Shown here in pieces: positions 21,803 to 32,805 of a stretch of 64,000 nucleotides of DNA. How positions within the stretch are numbered: the first letter of the stretch is position 1; each line of letters starts with the position of its first letter. Position numbers and translations under genes: made by a program. A model generated the notes under the pieces. That model was not told the origin of the DNA and searched no databases. It saw only the letters and a list, made by a program, of their open reading frames with translations. This DNA is from Patiria miniata (Eukaryota; Echinodermata; Asteroidea; Valvatida; Asterinidae): NCBI RefSeq assembly GCF_015706575.1, contig NW_024037058.1, positions 6,573,806 to 6,637,805 on the forward strand. Reading direction: 5' to 3'.

Positions 21803-23040
21803 ATAGCTGATGACTCCATGATGATTAGTGATGATTATTTTGCTCACAACAATTTGAAGTGGTCAGAAATTGCCTCAGATCACACCACAAAGCATCTAGA
21901 ATACAACATTTTCCGGGGCCCTTAAGCGGGCTCTAGACCGCATGCCTGTTAGGGCTTCGCACTCGCATTAACTCTGTTCAAGATGTGCCCCTCCCCCTAC
22001 TTTCGAGAATCAGTAAATTCCACAAGCGATAGACACCTGTGTGAGTATCCTGACTGGAAACATATCAAAGGATATTAAAACAGGTGTCATCTGCAATAAC
22101 AGTCAGCTCAGAATAACTGCATCAGGTAATTGACCCTGAGGCTTCTTTATGTTTACCTTTCTGATAAACCTGTCCATAATCTTGCTAATTACAAGCTCTA
22201 GACTCTTGGATCCATTAGATGTAAAACACAGTCAGCAGGCTGTATTTGATTTCACTATAAGCACGTACCAAAGCTCTACATAAGTGGAATCTGGGGACTG
22301 CAAATATTACCAGCCCAGAACCTTTGGATCCATTTGATATAAAACACTGCATTTGATTTTACTATGAGCACGTACCACAGTGCTACGCTATCGGAATTTG
22401 GGTACTGGTACTGCAAATATTACCAGCCCAACACCTTTGAATCCATTTGATATAAAACACTGTATTTGATTTTACTATGAGCACGTACCAAAGCGCTACA
22501 TAAATGGAACCAGGGACTGCCAATGAGTGTACTCAAAATCAGGTGACATGGTCCGTGTTGATACAGAGGGGCGTATACATACAGTAGATTGCCATCTTTG
22601 TTCATTTCAACCATTGCCGTAAATTACACCAGAATGGGTAGATAGCAGTGGCTCATTTCATATGTACCTGAAGGTAAGATTTTGATTTGGTGGATCTACC
22701 TGTAAGTCTGTCTGTACATTTGATATGAATCAGCAGCATCACATTATCTCATATGTCATGTACATGTAAACTCAGTATTTGCCATTTACAAGTGTATACG
22801 TACATGTATTTACTGGAAATTCAGGTGGATCCGTCAAACCTGTTAGAATACAGACATGTGGATTACATGAATCTCCTTGCATTCATGACAGAAATAAGTG
22901 ACGTGCATTGTTTGTACTTACATGTAGTCTCTTACAAAATAAGTGTTAGACCTTTAAGAAGATTCGGCACAAGTGTAGCTTAGTAAATCACAAAATAATA
23001 TAAAACAACAAAAAATAAACCCAATTTGAAGGTAAGCCTT
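21803..23040. repeat. Right part of the 18.7-23 kb segmental duplication
   Basis: Continues the match to 63013-64000 after the LINE. It is noncoding. It contains a tandem repeat (separate entry) and a stretch with two ATG-rich short frames that are not preserved in the other copy. Confidence 0.75.
22199..22535. repeat. Tandem repeat, unit about 115-120 bp, nearly three copies
   Basis: Units carry GGATCCATTTGATATAAAAC, then TTTGATTTTACTATGAGCAC and GTACCAAAGC, then GCAAATATTACCAGCCCA. The same array is present at about 63418-63715, so it predates the segmental duplication. Confidence 0.75.
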
Positions 23041-23212
23041 TTTTTTTTTAAATTAGTGCACTTTTCTTGCAGAAAAGTGGACTTTTTTGACAAGTCTACA
23101 ATTGAAATATGGGCCAGTTAAAGAACTTGAAAAATGTTTTTTTTCGGTGCAGACAATATTTGGTTGCAGACTAATGCCCACCCCGATTCAAACCACCCAG
23201 CTGACCCGGGCA

Positions 23213-23280
23213 AGTTCAGAGGTGGAGTGATAAGACGTCTGCACTAAACAGGAGGTACTGGGTTCGAGTCCCACCTGAGT
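23213..23280 (+). mobile_element. tRNA-like sequence, probable SINE head
   Basis: A consensus polymerase III B box GGTTCGAGTCC lies at 23261-23271. An A-box-like GTGGAGTGATAAGACGTC lies about 40 bases upstream, and a T-arm-like stem is present around the B box. A complete tRNA cloverleaf with a paired acceptor stem is not evident, so a tRNA-derived SINE or a tRNA relic fits better than a working tRNA gene. Confidence 0.55.
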
Positions 23281-24381
23281 ATTAAACAGTAAGACTGGCC
23301 TATTTTAAAACAAGTGCCCTTTTGTTAAACCAGAGTGCCCTTTTGTTACCAGCGGCCTTTTAAGAGTGCCTAGCTGTTTGGAATTTCATGCGACTGTCAG
23401 CAATTGTGCCACCCAAAAAGTGCCACATATTGTCCATGATTGCACAAATTTTCAGGAAAAAATACGTTCTTACATTAAAGGGAATATACAACATTTGCAA
23501 ACATCGAAAAATAAAGCTACCAAGTTTTTGCGAAATACCTTAATAGGATGTTGGTAAATGACAGTCTAAAGCATCCTGTAAAATTATGGCACCTGGTATA
23601 CTGTCATTTTCAAGAAAAGTGTTATTTTTGTATCAATTTCCAACGCTGATCGGCCGATCAGCGTTGGAAACAACTGGCCTTTTTTTTCAAATACTGGCCC
23701 CAATTTACCATTGCACTTGTTTGCAATCGATTACAAACCTATGAACGGGTACGAGCCAGCTAGACTGGTTCCCTGACCTTACAATTCCCCAATGTATGTA
23801 AACTGCTCTGTTTCTTCTTATATGGAGTCAGGGAACCAGACTACAGGAAAATGATCGTTTTTCTTGGTTTTTATAGCATTTTCGAACCCAAAACCTCCAA
23901 AAATTCAGTGTAGCTATATTTGCTTTATATTTCCAAACCCCCAATTCCATCCATTTCTGAAAATTACAGCAAAAGCAAATGATGTATATTCCCTTTAAAA
24001 AGGTAACCCTATTACACATAGGCATAGCCAACAGGGGAGGGGGATTAGTAAGGGTGTTATTAATTCCCCCTCCCCCCAAAAATATTTTGTATTGACTGCC
24101 TTTTCCATTGAAATGCCCTTTTTTTCACCAGCGCTTACCCCCCCCCCCCCAATAATTGTGAAGAGTGCCATTATTTTGTTAACAAGTGCCTGTTTGACAA
24201 AAAGTCAGGCATTTTGTGTGCCAGGGGCCTTTACGAGTGCCTTTTATCTTTTTAATTTAGCGCGTGTATTGCCCTAAAAAGTGCTTTATGTTGTCCGTTA
24301 GTGTGCAACCTCGTTGGTTTTGAACAGCGCCCCCATCGTAAGATGATACCAGGCCCCCCCCCCCCCACCACGTATGGGAGA
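23281..24381. other. Intergenic stretch upstream of TRIM gene 3
   Basis: The part from about 23555 to 23990 is homologous to 42205-42670 upstream of gene 5 (CTAAAGCATCCTGT against CTAAAACGTCCTGT). No gene, and no copy of the TATA/5'-exon block seen before the other TRIM genes. Confidence 0.5.
23637..23670. repeat. 34-bp perfect palindrome without a loop
   Basis: TTTCCAACGCTGATCGG at 23637-23653 is exactly inverted at 23654-23670. The paralogous position near 42285 is not palindromic. Confidence 0.85.
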
Positions 24382-24458
24382 ATTTTTATGGGAGGGGGGG
24401 GGGGGGTTAAACATTTCTTTTTAAGAAATGTTTAACACCCCCCCCCCCCCATAAAAAT
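24382..24458. repeat. G-run/C-run hairpin
   Basis: ATTTTTATGGGAGG and a long G run followed by TTAAACATTTCTT are inverted as AAGAAATGTTTAAC, a long C run and CATAAAAAT. The stem is about 36 bp with a loop of a few T. The G strand could also form a quadruplex. Confidence 0.75.
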
Positions 24459-24710
24459 GACCACAAGTTACACATTTTGTTGTCACTAATTGCTATTTTT
24501 TTCTGGAAAAAAAATAACATCAAGTTTGAATCAAGCATGTAATAAACCTTCAATTTTATGAATACTCTACTTGACAAAAAAATTTCAACTTTGCATCTAA
24601 CTTATTTCAACCAAATTATCATATTAAGTTCAAATATATGTAATTACAAACATTTTACTTAATGTGCTTCATTTGTAGATTAAAGGTCTCTCATTTCACA
24701 TCAAGTGGAG

Positions 24711-26711
24711 ATGGCATCAAATGTTACAGTGCAATCAGTGTTGGAGAAGATTTGTGTGGATCATCTGGAATGCTACATCTGCACCAACCGTTTCAGGCAG
24801 CCCAAACTGCTGGACTGTTTGCATAGTTTTTGCCTGCAATGCCTCCAAGAGCTCATACAGAGCCAAGATCCTAGTGGTACAAAGCTGATATGTCCTCTGT
24901 GCAGACGTGAAACCATGTTGAAAGGGTCTGGGGTTGCTGATCTCCCTAATAACTTTGCATTCAGTGCCCTGGTGGAGGAAGTTACAATGCAGGAAAAGCT
25001 ACTGGAAGGTCAAGGGTCAGAGATCAAATGTCAAAACTGTGATGAGGAGAATCAGGCAATTTCAAGATGCATGGACTGTGCTCATTTCTTATGTCATGAA
25101 TGTCAAAAGGCTCATGGGCGTATGACCCTAATGAAATCTCACAAAATACATACACTGACTGAACTTCGATCAGGAGAGATTGTCTACAAGAGTAAACTAA
25201 GAGAAGAAATTCCAAAATGCGGCAAGCATCCAGATCAGAATCTCAATGTCTACTGCAACACATGTGAGCAAGTCATATGCCTTATGTGTACTGTTCTCGA
25301 TCATGGGAATCCAAAACATTCCCTCATCGGCCTATCTGAGGCTTTCGAAAAGTGTAAGAAAAAAGTTGAAGAACTTGTCTCAAAAGTTAGTAAGAGTAAA
25401 ACAGAACTGAACACCACCATAGAGAAGACTTGCACAACTCGCAAGAAACTTGACATCATGTTTGCAAACACCAAAAAGAAAATATCAGAAAAAGCTGACC
25501 AAGAGGTTGCCAACATCCGACAGGAGGAGCAGAAACTATTAACAGAGACTGACAGGATTTACCAAGAGAGAATCACAACGTTTGATGCAGCTCAAGCCAA
25601 TAACAGCAAAGAGGTGACACAGACAGAGCACAAGCTGGAAGAGGTGAAACAACTCATGAATCAAGCAAGTTGCTGTGAGATTCTTGAACTTCAGCAGAAG
25701 CTCTTGCATAACCTCAGTGAATTGACAGGGAAGCAGCCAGAGCAAGTCCCTGACAAGTTGACCTTCATGGACTTTGAAGAAGGTGAGAGGTCACTTGGGA
25801 GACTCATTCTGGAGGAAGAGCCAAAGGCTGCAGCAAAGCAATCACCAAGACCTGGAAGATCACGTGTGAAAGAGAAATGGGAACTGAAGACTGAATTCGA
25901 GAACTTTGGATTAATAAGACATGAATTCATAAAACATGTGGCAACCCTCTCTAACAATACAATACTTGCACTATCTAAAACAAGTCCTGGAAGTTTTTTG
26001 GCAACGTTAGCAAGAAACAGTCATCATGCACTATTCACAGTTTCAATTGCCAATAGTCATCAAGAAAGAATTCCTATTCCCAAAAGGCTACAAATGAATG
26101 GCCTCACCAATGTTGTAAGGTGTATTGCAGTGAGCAAGGATGACAAGCTCCTTGCTCTAGATGGTCCAGCAGTCAAGGTCTTCAACAAGCAACATCAGCT
26201 CCTCCATCAGTTCACACCAGGTAGAGGGTCAAACAGCCAACCAACATGCCTTGCAGTGGATGACAGCAATCTGATAGCAGTGGGTTATAAAGACCAGAAG
26301 GAGATATCTCTACACAACACAGATGGATCCCTCATCAAGAGACTGCCTGCTCCAATGATTGGAGATTATCTGACAATGTACAATCACCGCCTTATCTACA
26401 CAAACTATGACAACAAAAGGTTGGTATGTGTAGACTACTATGGTGCCAGTGTATTTTCAGTAGACATGTCCAGCAACATGCAGTGGGGTGGGCACCCTAC
26501 TGGCGTGTGCTGTGACAGTGATTGTAGCATCTATGTTGCTGTGTATGGATATCTAACAGTAACAGGTGATATTCTGCATTACAGTCCTGATGGCAAGTAC
26601 ATTGGATGTGTGATCAAGGGATGTGGTTGTCCAAAGGGCATCACAATCACATCAAATGCTGATCTGGTAGTGGCAGCAGAACAGACTATAAAGATATATC
26701 ATCGTCCTTGA
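24711..26711 (+). CDS. TRIM gene 3: RING, two B-boxes, coiled coil, NHL-like propeller
   Basis: Predicted 666-residue TRIM E3 ligase. The start is ATG 24711 (MASNVTVQS); the in-frame GTG at 24705 is not used. An acceptor CATTTGTAG ends at 24678, so a 5'-UTR intron is expected. However, no copy of the TATA/5'-exon block is found between 16.9 and 24.6 kb, so its promoter is unknown. RING Cys21-Cys64, B-box 1 (107-144) and B-box 2 (170-203) are complete. S15C and S22Y are changes next to the RING. The coiled coil covers about 204-350. The propeller runs from about 395 to 666, with the longest variable first blade of the array (about 395-461), a three-residue insertion in YLTVTGD, and a different end (IKIYHRP). 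It is the most divergent of the full-length copies in the propeller. Confidence 0.95.
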   Translation: MASNVTVQSVLEKICVDHLECYICTNRFRQPKLLDCLHSFCLQCLQELIQSQDPSGTKLICPLCRRETMLKGSGVADLPNNFAFSALVEEVTMQEKLLEGQGSEIKCQNCDEENQAISRCMDCAHFLCHECQKAHGRMTLMKSHKIHTLTELRSGEIVYKSKLREEIPKCGKHPDQNLNVYCNTCEQVICLMCTVLDHGNPKHSLIGLSEAFEKCKKKVEELVSKVSKSKTELNTTIEKTCTTRKKLDIMFANTKKKISEKADQEVANIRQEEQKLLTETDRIYQERITTFDAAQANNSKEVTQTEHKLEEVKQLMNQASCCEILELQQKLLHNLSELTGKQPEQVPDKLTFMDFEEGERSLGRLILEEEPKAAAKQSPRPGRSRVKEKWELKTEFENFGLIRHEFIKHVATLSNNTILALSKTSPGSFLATLARNSHHALFTVSIANSHQERIPIPKRLQMNGLTNVVRCIAVSKDDKLLALDGPAVKVFNKQHQLLHQFTPGRGSNSQPTCLAVDDSNLIAVGYKDQKEISLHNTDGSLIKRLPAPMIGDYLTMYNHRLIYTNYDNKRLVCVDYYGASVFSVDMSSNMQWGGHPTGVCCDSDCSIYVAVYGYLTVTGDILHYSPDGKYIGCVIKGCGCPKGITITSNADLVVAAEQTIKIYHRP

Positions 26712-27525
26712 GGACATAATTACACCCAGAAAAAAGCCCTGCTATAGGGTCATTCCATGTCAAATCACTCCCCAAAAAAGAAAAGTAAACACCACCTCCT
26801 TCAAATTAGTTCACATTAAGTGTATGGGGTACTTTGGCAAAATAAGCTAAAATCTTAAGTTTAAGAGCCATCGGACTACGGTTTTCAGGCTACAAAAATA
26901 AAGTACTGCCCACAATTTTCTGCCACTTTAAATTTTGGTCAAAATTGGCATGGCTGCCAATTTTCAAATGACCATATCTTCATCACATGTGGACCAAGTT
27001 TGTCAATCTTGGCTTCTTTGAAAGAATACATCATAAGAAATCAAAATGTACCATTATTTTTTATTTTGGAACAATTTGAGGTATATGACAACTTGACCTT
27101 AAATCTGACCCCATACATCATGTGATGTTGAGATGAACTGGATACAAATTATAACCCAACAAGCACAGTTTCTTCAAAATATAGAAAACAAATTAGGTGT
27201 ATAATACTTTTTGTTTGGGTTACCTCTTCTCAGAGTTGGTAAACTCATTGCATAATGTACTTTAAAAGCAAGGATTTTTGGTCCTAAAATGTGTACATAT
27301 GTACAAAGGGTTTTTTTTTGACCGATTCTAAATCCACTTAGAAGTACATGTAATTACCACAAGATGACAAACTAATATTCTGAGAATATCAGCACACAGT
27401 CTGCAAATATATCATATCATATGATATATATCAGATATCATCTCACTGAGAAAGAAAATCCTTCAATTTTTACTCAGTTTCTCAATAGATGGGATAACTC
27501 TAAACAGCTTTCATTACGATTAAAT
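26712..27525. other. Noncoding stretch after TRIM gene 3
   Basis: The usual 3' flank is displaced here. There is no recognisable gene. It contains GGTCATTCCATGTCAAATCA near the start and an AT-rich remainder. Probably mobile-element-derived, but its ends were not found. Confidence 0.35.
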
Positions 27526-28217
27526 CGTCACCGTTTTCACAAATGGGGCGAATTTCATGAAAATTGTCTGTTTTTCGAAATTTGGTTTTGGTGAAAACGA
27601 ATAAATATATGAATATCTACAACCTAGTGAAGCTATAATTTCAAAAAATTTGTTAAAACCTTAATTAACCTAATTAACGAATGGGCGAATTTGCCACAAG
27701 TGCCGTTTTGCATTTCGCGAAGGGGAGAATTTCCGCACTCTATGGTATTAATACATTTTCAGTAAATAAATACATTGTAATACAATGACACGCTATCATC
27801 AAAGGGGCACATTTCAGGCGTGCGCAATAACACGTTTTCACGAAGGGGCAAATTTCAAGGGGCACACGCAGTGGGGGCAGAATCTGTGCATACTGTACAA
27901 AAAATGCATTGACTCCGACCACAAAAGGGCGAAATCTGCGCGCGCTCACGAAGGGGCGAATTTGCTAATTGGTCATTTTTTTCCCCATTTTCACGAACAG
28001 CCACTTTTCTTATTTGATTAATTCTGCAAATATTATCACCTATTTTTCTTAAAGTTTGCCACATCTTCTTTCCTCTGATACCTAAATCTTGCATATTTTA
28101 TGCATCTTTAAGTTTCAAATTGTCAAATGAAAAAAGGACCAACTTTAAACGTGATTATCTTGAATGTTTGTTCAGACAGTGAAATACTAAATTTGCCTCT
28201 TCGTGAAAACGGTGTCG
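27526..28217. mobile_element. 692-bp nonautonomous DNA transposon with subterminal repeats
   Basis: The ends are CGTCACCGTTTTCACAAATG and, reverse-complemented, CGACACCGTTTTCACGAAGA. The flanks AAAT and ACAT fit a mutated 4-bp duplication. A motif close to CACGAAGGGGCGAATTT recurs about seven times inside (27537, 27677, 27716, 27797, 27837, 27920, 27946). It has the same length as 745-1436 and the same internal ACTTTAAA..GATTATCT..GAATG segment near the right end, so the two are one family. No transposase. Confidence 0.7.
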
Positions 28218-30432
28218 ACATGACTGCAACTTACATTTCAAATAAGAAAGATTTCGTACCGACACAAGACAAAATTAATGATCAAGAAGCAACTGGATGA
28301 AATATTCATGTAGAATCAATTTTAAAGTTAAAAAAAAATCATATGCAGTTCCTTGGTTGTTTCTTTCACACATTTTTGTTCTGAGTGTCACATCAAATTA
28401 ATGTATCATACATTAACATCTCTGTAGCAATGTCAACTATTTGTATTGAAACACAACTTGTATAAAACTTTTAGTAATACATGGATGAATGCAAATGTTG
28501 CTTAAATTAATAATAGGGTGGTATATTTGTAAATCCATATTATTCTTTTTGTGGAATGATAAGACAACAGATGACGCATTTGGATCATTCTATACATTGT
28601 ACATTCGGGGTCCACTTTTTGCCTAGTCCATACATCCGTCACCTGTTATTTTGTAATTGGGGATGCAATCCTTCATAATGTATGTATTCTTCTTCCAAGA
28701 GTGCTTATGTGAAGCAAATAACCTGCCCAAACAAATACAATTGTTAGGAATTATTTTTATTTATGCCACTTGAAAGGAAAATGTTACAGGGACAGAAAAA
28801 AGTCATTAGTTGGACTCCACATGTATGCAGAATGACCAACTTGTTTTGCATCTTGAATAACTTCATGTGTTGGTATCGGGTTGCTAACTAAACCAAGTTA
28901 CCTTCTCTCTTGGCCTGGTCGGCTTTGGATCAAAGTTTGAAAGAATGGAAGGAATTGCAAATACATATTATGATAAATATTCCCCTGCATGTTAGCTCAC
29001 ACATGAAAATGATTTTATTGTTACTGACAATTGAAGGATTCTGTTCTTATTACTTGGTTACAGTGCAGAAGAGTGCAGGAATACAATAACATGTAAACGC
29101 TGTTCAGCACAAACAGTCAATCGGAACTCATCGCATAGACTTCCATTGTTAGTTGCCAGTGCCATAATTACACGTGTACAATATTTAAATGTATGAAGCC
29201 TGTGCAATTTGCATTTTGATAAAGTTACAAATCTGCCTTTTAAAGTGTATAACTTTTGTAATCGTGCACCACACGACAAATCTGTGTACAAACACAATGT
29301 GTGTACATATACGTGTGATCAAGTAACATTTCCGTTTTGAAGAAGTGATGAACATCTTTTATGTCTCCTGATTAAACATACTTTTATTAAAAAACAGAGA
29401 CAACTGTTTGGCTATTTAACTAATGGGCTATTGCATCAGTTATATTTTTCAATTTTAGGGGAGAAATGTACAGTGTGTATCAAAATAAATGGAAACAAAA
29501 TATACCTGACGTAGAATGTGTAACCAACATAGATAATATTGGTATGGTTTGAAAGATACGCCTTTACACTTTAAAATGAGACATCAAACGTTCAAATCTG
29601 ATACATTTTGACAGAGTTATATGGGTATTTTCCAAGAGAGGTCAAATTGACCGTGGGACCAACATTTCACTTTAAGGCATTGGGACAAAGGTAACATAAC
29701 TGGCTGTGTGTGGATATTTGCCTGGCCTACAAAAAATGTCTTAAGCGAGTAATATCATATAGTAATATAGTAATATCATTATCATTTTGCTTGTTTGTTA
29801 CTACGTTCTACCAAATGTAAATACTTATTCAATTTGGATCAAGGCAAAGAAATTGATGTGACTATATATAACCTTGCAGTAAGCAATTTCATTAAAAAAA
29901 GGCGACCTTGTGCGCCAGCCATGAGGTGACATGACATCATTTTATTCCGAAATCTAGACTTAGCTATTGATTGGTCAATTTTGATGCAATGTTTTTGTAA
30001 CACAACAACGGGCATAGAGATCTAAAACAACCAAACTGATATTGGCTTTCAAAACTGTTATCATGCGCGAACGCTCACCGTAGGTGAAAGGCGCAAGAGG
30101 GCATTCTCCTTACGCCCGTTATTTAGAATATTTTATGATGATAATTCAAAGTCACAGGACGTTCGTGCATCGCGTAACATATCGATACAGTCTGCTTGAC
30201 ATACATGTAGGCTAATTTCTCTCACATAATTTACAACGTAAAAGCATAATAGATGTCATGTTTAGGTTTCATTATATGCACATGACAATGTGTTACCGAA
30301 GACTCGATATAGAAGGCGCCTGCTGAATGGTCAGAATATCGAGGTCAATATGCAGTCTTGTTTTGCATTAATTAATCGCCCAATCTGATGACGTATCATA
30401 GATCCTGTGTCTTTTGAAATGTATGAACTTAC
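28218..30432. repeat. Diverged 3' flank of TRIM unit 3
   Basis: 28270-29000 corresponds, with many changes, to the flank after the other TRIM genes (for example GGGGTCCACTTTTT at about 28607). 29880-30420 matches the region before cassette C in other units. 29050-29880 holds nothing recognised. Confidence 0.55.
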
Positions 30433-30529
30433 CTGTACATGGCAGTACATTGGGGAATCTGTTCTTGTTTTTGAAGACAGGTTTCTTGGCTTCCTTATAG
30501 TTGACTGCTGCTGACATTTCATTTAGCAC
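30433..30529 (-). pseudogene. Exon-like cassette C, copy 3
   Basis: 97 bp with splice sites kept (AACTTCAG and CAG then GTAAGTT). In one frame two cysteines are replaced (Tyr, Phe). In the B-compatible frame the second codon is TAA. No A or B partner upstream before the next TRIM gene. Probably nonfunctional. Confidence 0.4.
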
Positions 30530-31808
30530 CTGAAGTTTAAAGTAAACAAATTGACAACACATGTTACAATACTTTTTCTCTTTCTAGCTTGGACTTCATT
30601 TACAATTAACAACTGTTGACTAATGTGATGTGGGGAGGGGAGGGGGGCAGGGGGAGGGGATGGGGATGGGGGCACCTTGTCCCCAGCTCCAGCAGCTTTT
30701 TTGAAAGATATTTTGTTCAGTAACTATTTCCATAAATGGTTAGAGAGTTCTGACACAAAAAAAAGAAAAGAAACCAAGCTCCGAAACCATTACATTGAGC
30801 CGTGAAAATCGGCATTATTTTCCAGTATGCATAATAATTGTCAGTTAATAATTGTCAGTTTTGAAGAGCGCCCCCATTTGGAAAATGGATACCAGCCCCC
30901 GCTCACCCCCCCCCCCCCCCCAACTTTTGGATTTTACGGAGGCCAAGAGTTCGGGGATGTGTGAGTGCGGTTGCCCCCCCCCCCCCCCCCCTTAACATCA
31001 AAAGCTGGATACGCCACTGTGTGGGATATGACGTATTTAACACCCAAGGGCTGCATTTGGCCTCGGGTGCTATGTACATGTATGGCCAACACATTACACA
31101 CTGGGGCACAGGCTGCATTTTGCAGTCCATGTGCAGTACACACATCACCCATAAGGGACTCACTTTCGATGCGAGAAACCTTTAAAAGGATTATTTACAT
31201 GTTTTTGTTAACTTTGCAAGGTCGACACCAAAAGAAACAATACTTCTTTGGGAAGGATTGTTACTTTAAAAGCATTTTTGAAAAACTCCACTAAAGTCAT
31301 CACAAATATCTTATATTGCGATCCCATATCAAATGTCTGAATTGTAATTATTTATGCACAGTATAGACAACTGTTTACAGTCTTCAAATAATCATGAAAA
31401 TTCCTTTAGAAATGTGAAAAGGAGTATCAAGTGTATAAGATACCATACAATGCTGTATTTGGGTATAAAGATTTCAAATGGAACTGACCGGAATAACTAA
31501 CTTTTAATTTTCTAAATGTTGCATTGCAATCTAGTAAGTGTCATGCATACATTTGCATATATTCCGTTTGCTACATGAATTTCATACAAATGTACAAGCA
31601 CGTACATAGGCCTACACTTCAACATATTACATACAGTATGTGTTCAATTAATATTTCCGCTTCAGTGTAACACAGTGACTGGAACAGGCCCTTGGTAAAT
31701 CTATTGTTACCAGAACTGGGCCTTTGAAAGGGTTCACAAAATAACAATACCTGTTGACTAGGCAATACAAGTTCAACTGTGTGACCTGTGATCCATTGCA
31801 GTCTGGTG
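30530..31808. repeat. Upstream block of TRIM unit 4
   Basis: Homologous to 7513-8578. It includes a decayed version of the 7618-7830 hAT-like MITE with expanded G and C runs (30905-30921, 30974-30991). Short frames in it are low-complexity artefacts. Confidence 0.6.
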
Positions 31809-31816
31809 TATTTATA
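31809..31816 (+). promoter_or_regulatory. TATA-like box of TRIM gene 4
   Basis: TATTTATA in the same context as at 527 and 8579. Confidence 0.55.
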
Positions 31817-31836
31817 GAATTGGGAATTTACAGTGA

Positions 31837-31957
31837 GCAATGCTACACCCTACAGACATTCAAGTCAATCCAGAGAGTGAGAATCCACCAAATAGTCCAC
31901 CAGTTTCTTCATCAAACTGCCAAATTGATTGCAGAAATATCTTCTAACATCATTCAG
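31837..31957 (+). other. Noncoding 5' exon of TRIM gene 4, with upstream ORF 31840-31947
   Basis: Ends in CAG then GTATGT at 31958. The acceptor TTTTCAG ends at 32760, giving an 803-bp 5'-UTR intron free of insertions, the ancestral-looking form. The upstream ORF has 35 codons before TAA, keeping QVNPESENPPNSPPVSS and the CQIDCRN tail of the gene 1 version. Left edge inferred. Confidence 0.6.
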
Positions 31958-32805
31958 GTATGTTTAGTTGAGAATAAGCTTGACAAATGCAACCACAATT
32001 GGCATAGGAATCAGTGCAGACATTTGACTACCAATTTGTACATCAGTTTCCTTCTCTGATGCACCATGAGCAGTGTGTTAAACCAGTCCGAAGAAGTTAA
32101 CGAAAGCACAAAATGCAGCAAGCTGAATTTATGCAAACCTACTAACTAGGGTATCAGCGGATTAGTCCTATTTTTCAGTTTATAAATATGTAAACAACTT
32201 TTTTGGACTACACATTCACTGATCTTTTCCTATTTTTAATTTCTCTGCCAAAAGAACAAAAGAATCAATGTTTGACCAATTTTCAATTTTTATATATTTC
32301 TGCCAAACGTGATATAATAGCACTGATGAAAAAAAAGTATGAAATTGACCATTAACAGCATCACCACACAGCCTGAAAAGCGCCAGTTTCTCGATAAAAA
32401 GTTTCTTCAGCCACACATTATCAGTGTTTTGCCAGAGATACAGCAGGCATAAGTGGCTAGCAATACGGCACAAAACTGTGCCTGGTGGAGTGGATATTGT
32501 GCATTTATCCTGATCGCAACCCGTTCAAGATCAGACAACTTTTGTATATGTTTCTCTTCATATTTCTTAGTTCAAAAATAGACATTTTCTTTTTGAATTT
32601 TGTGCCCCAGAGGATTTTTTTTTAGAAGAAACTTGAGTTGGAATTTCACTATCAAGATTGATTCTGCCAGTTTTGTTACTTATCAATGCTTATTACAAGA
32701 ATATCGTCATTTGAAGTTTGAATACTCAAAAACCTTTTATCTAATGTGCTTCATTTTCAGGTTAAAGATATATCTACCCCGTTCACATTTAACCAAACAG
32801 TCAAG

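Noticed and set aside
22199..22535. CRISPR-like array
   Set aside because: Units are about 115-120 bp, nearly contiguous and without unique spacers. This is an ordinary tandem repeat in a eukaryotic genome.
23213..23280. Functional tRNA gene
   Set aside because: The B box is perfect, but I could not pair a full acceptor stem or define an anticodon loop. SINE or relic is more likely.
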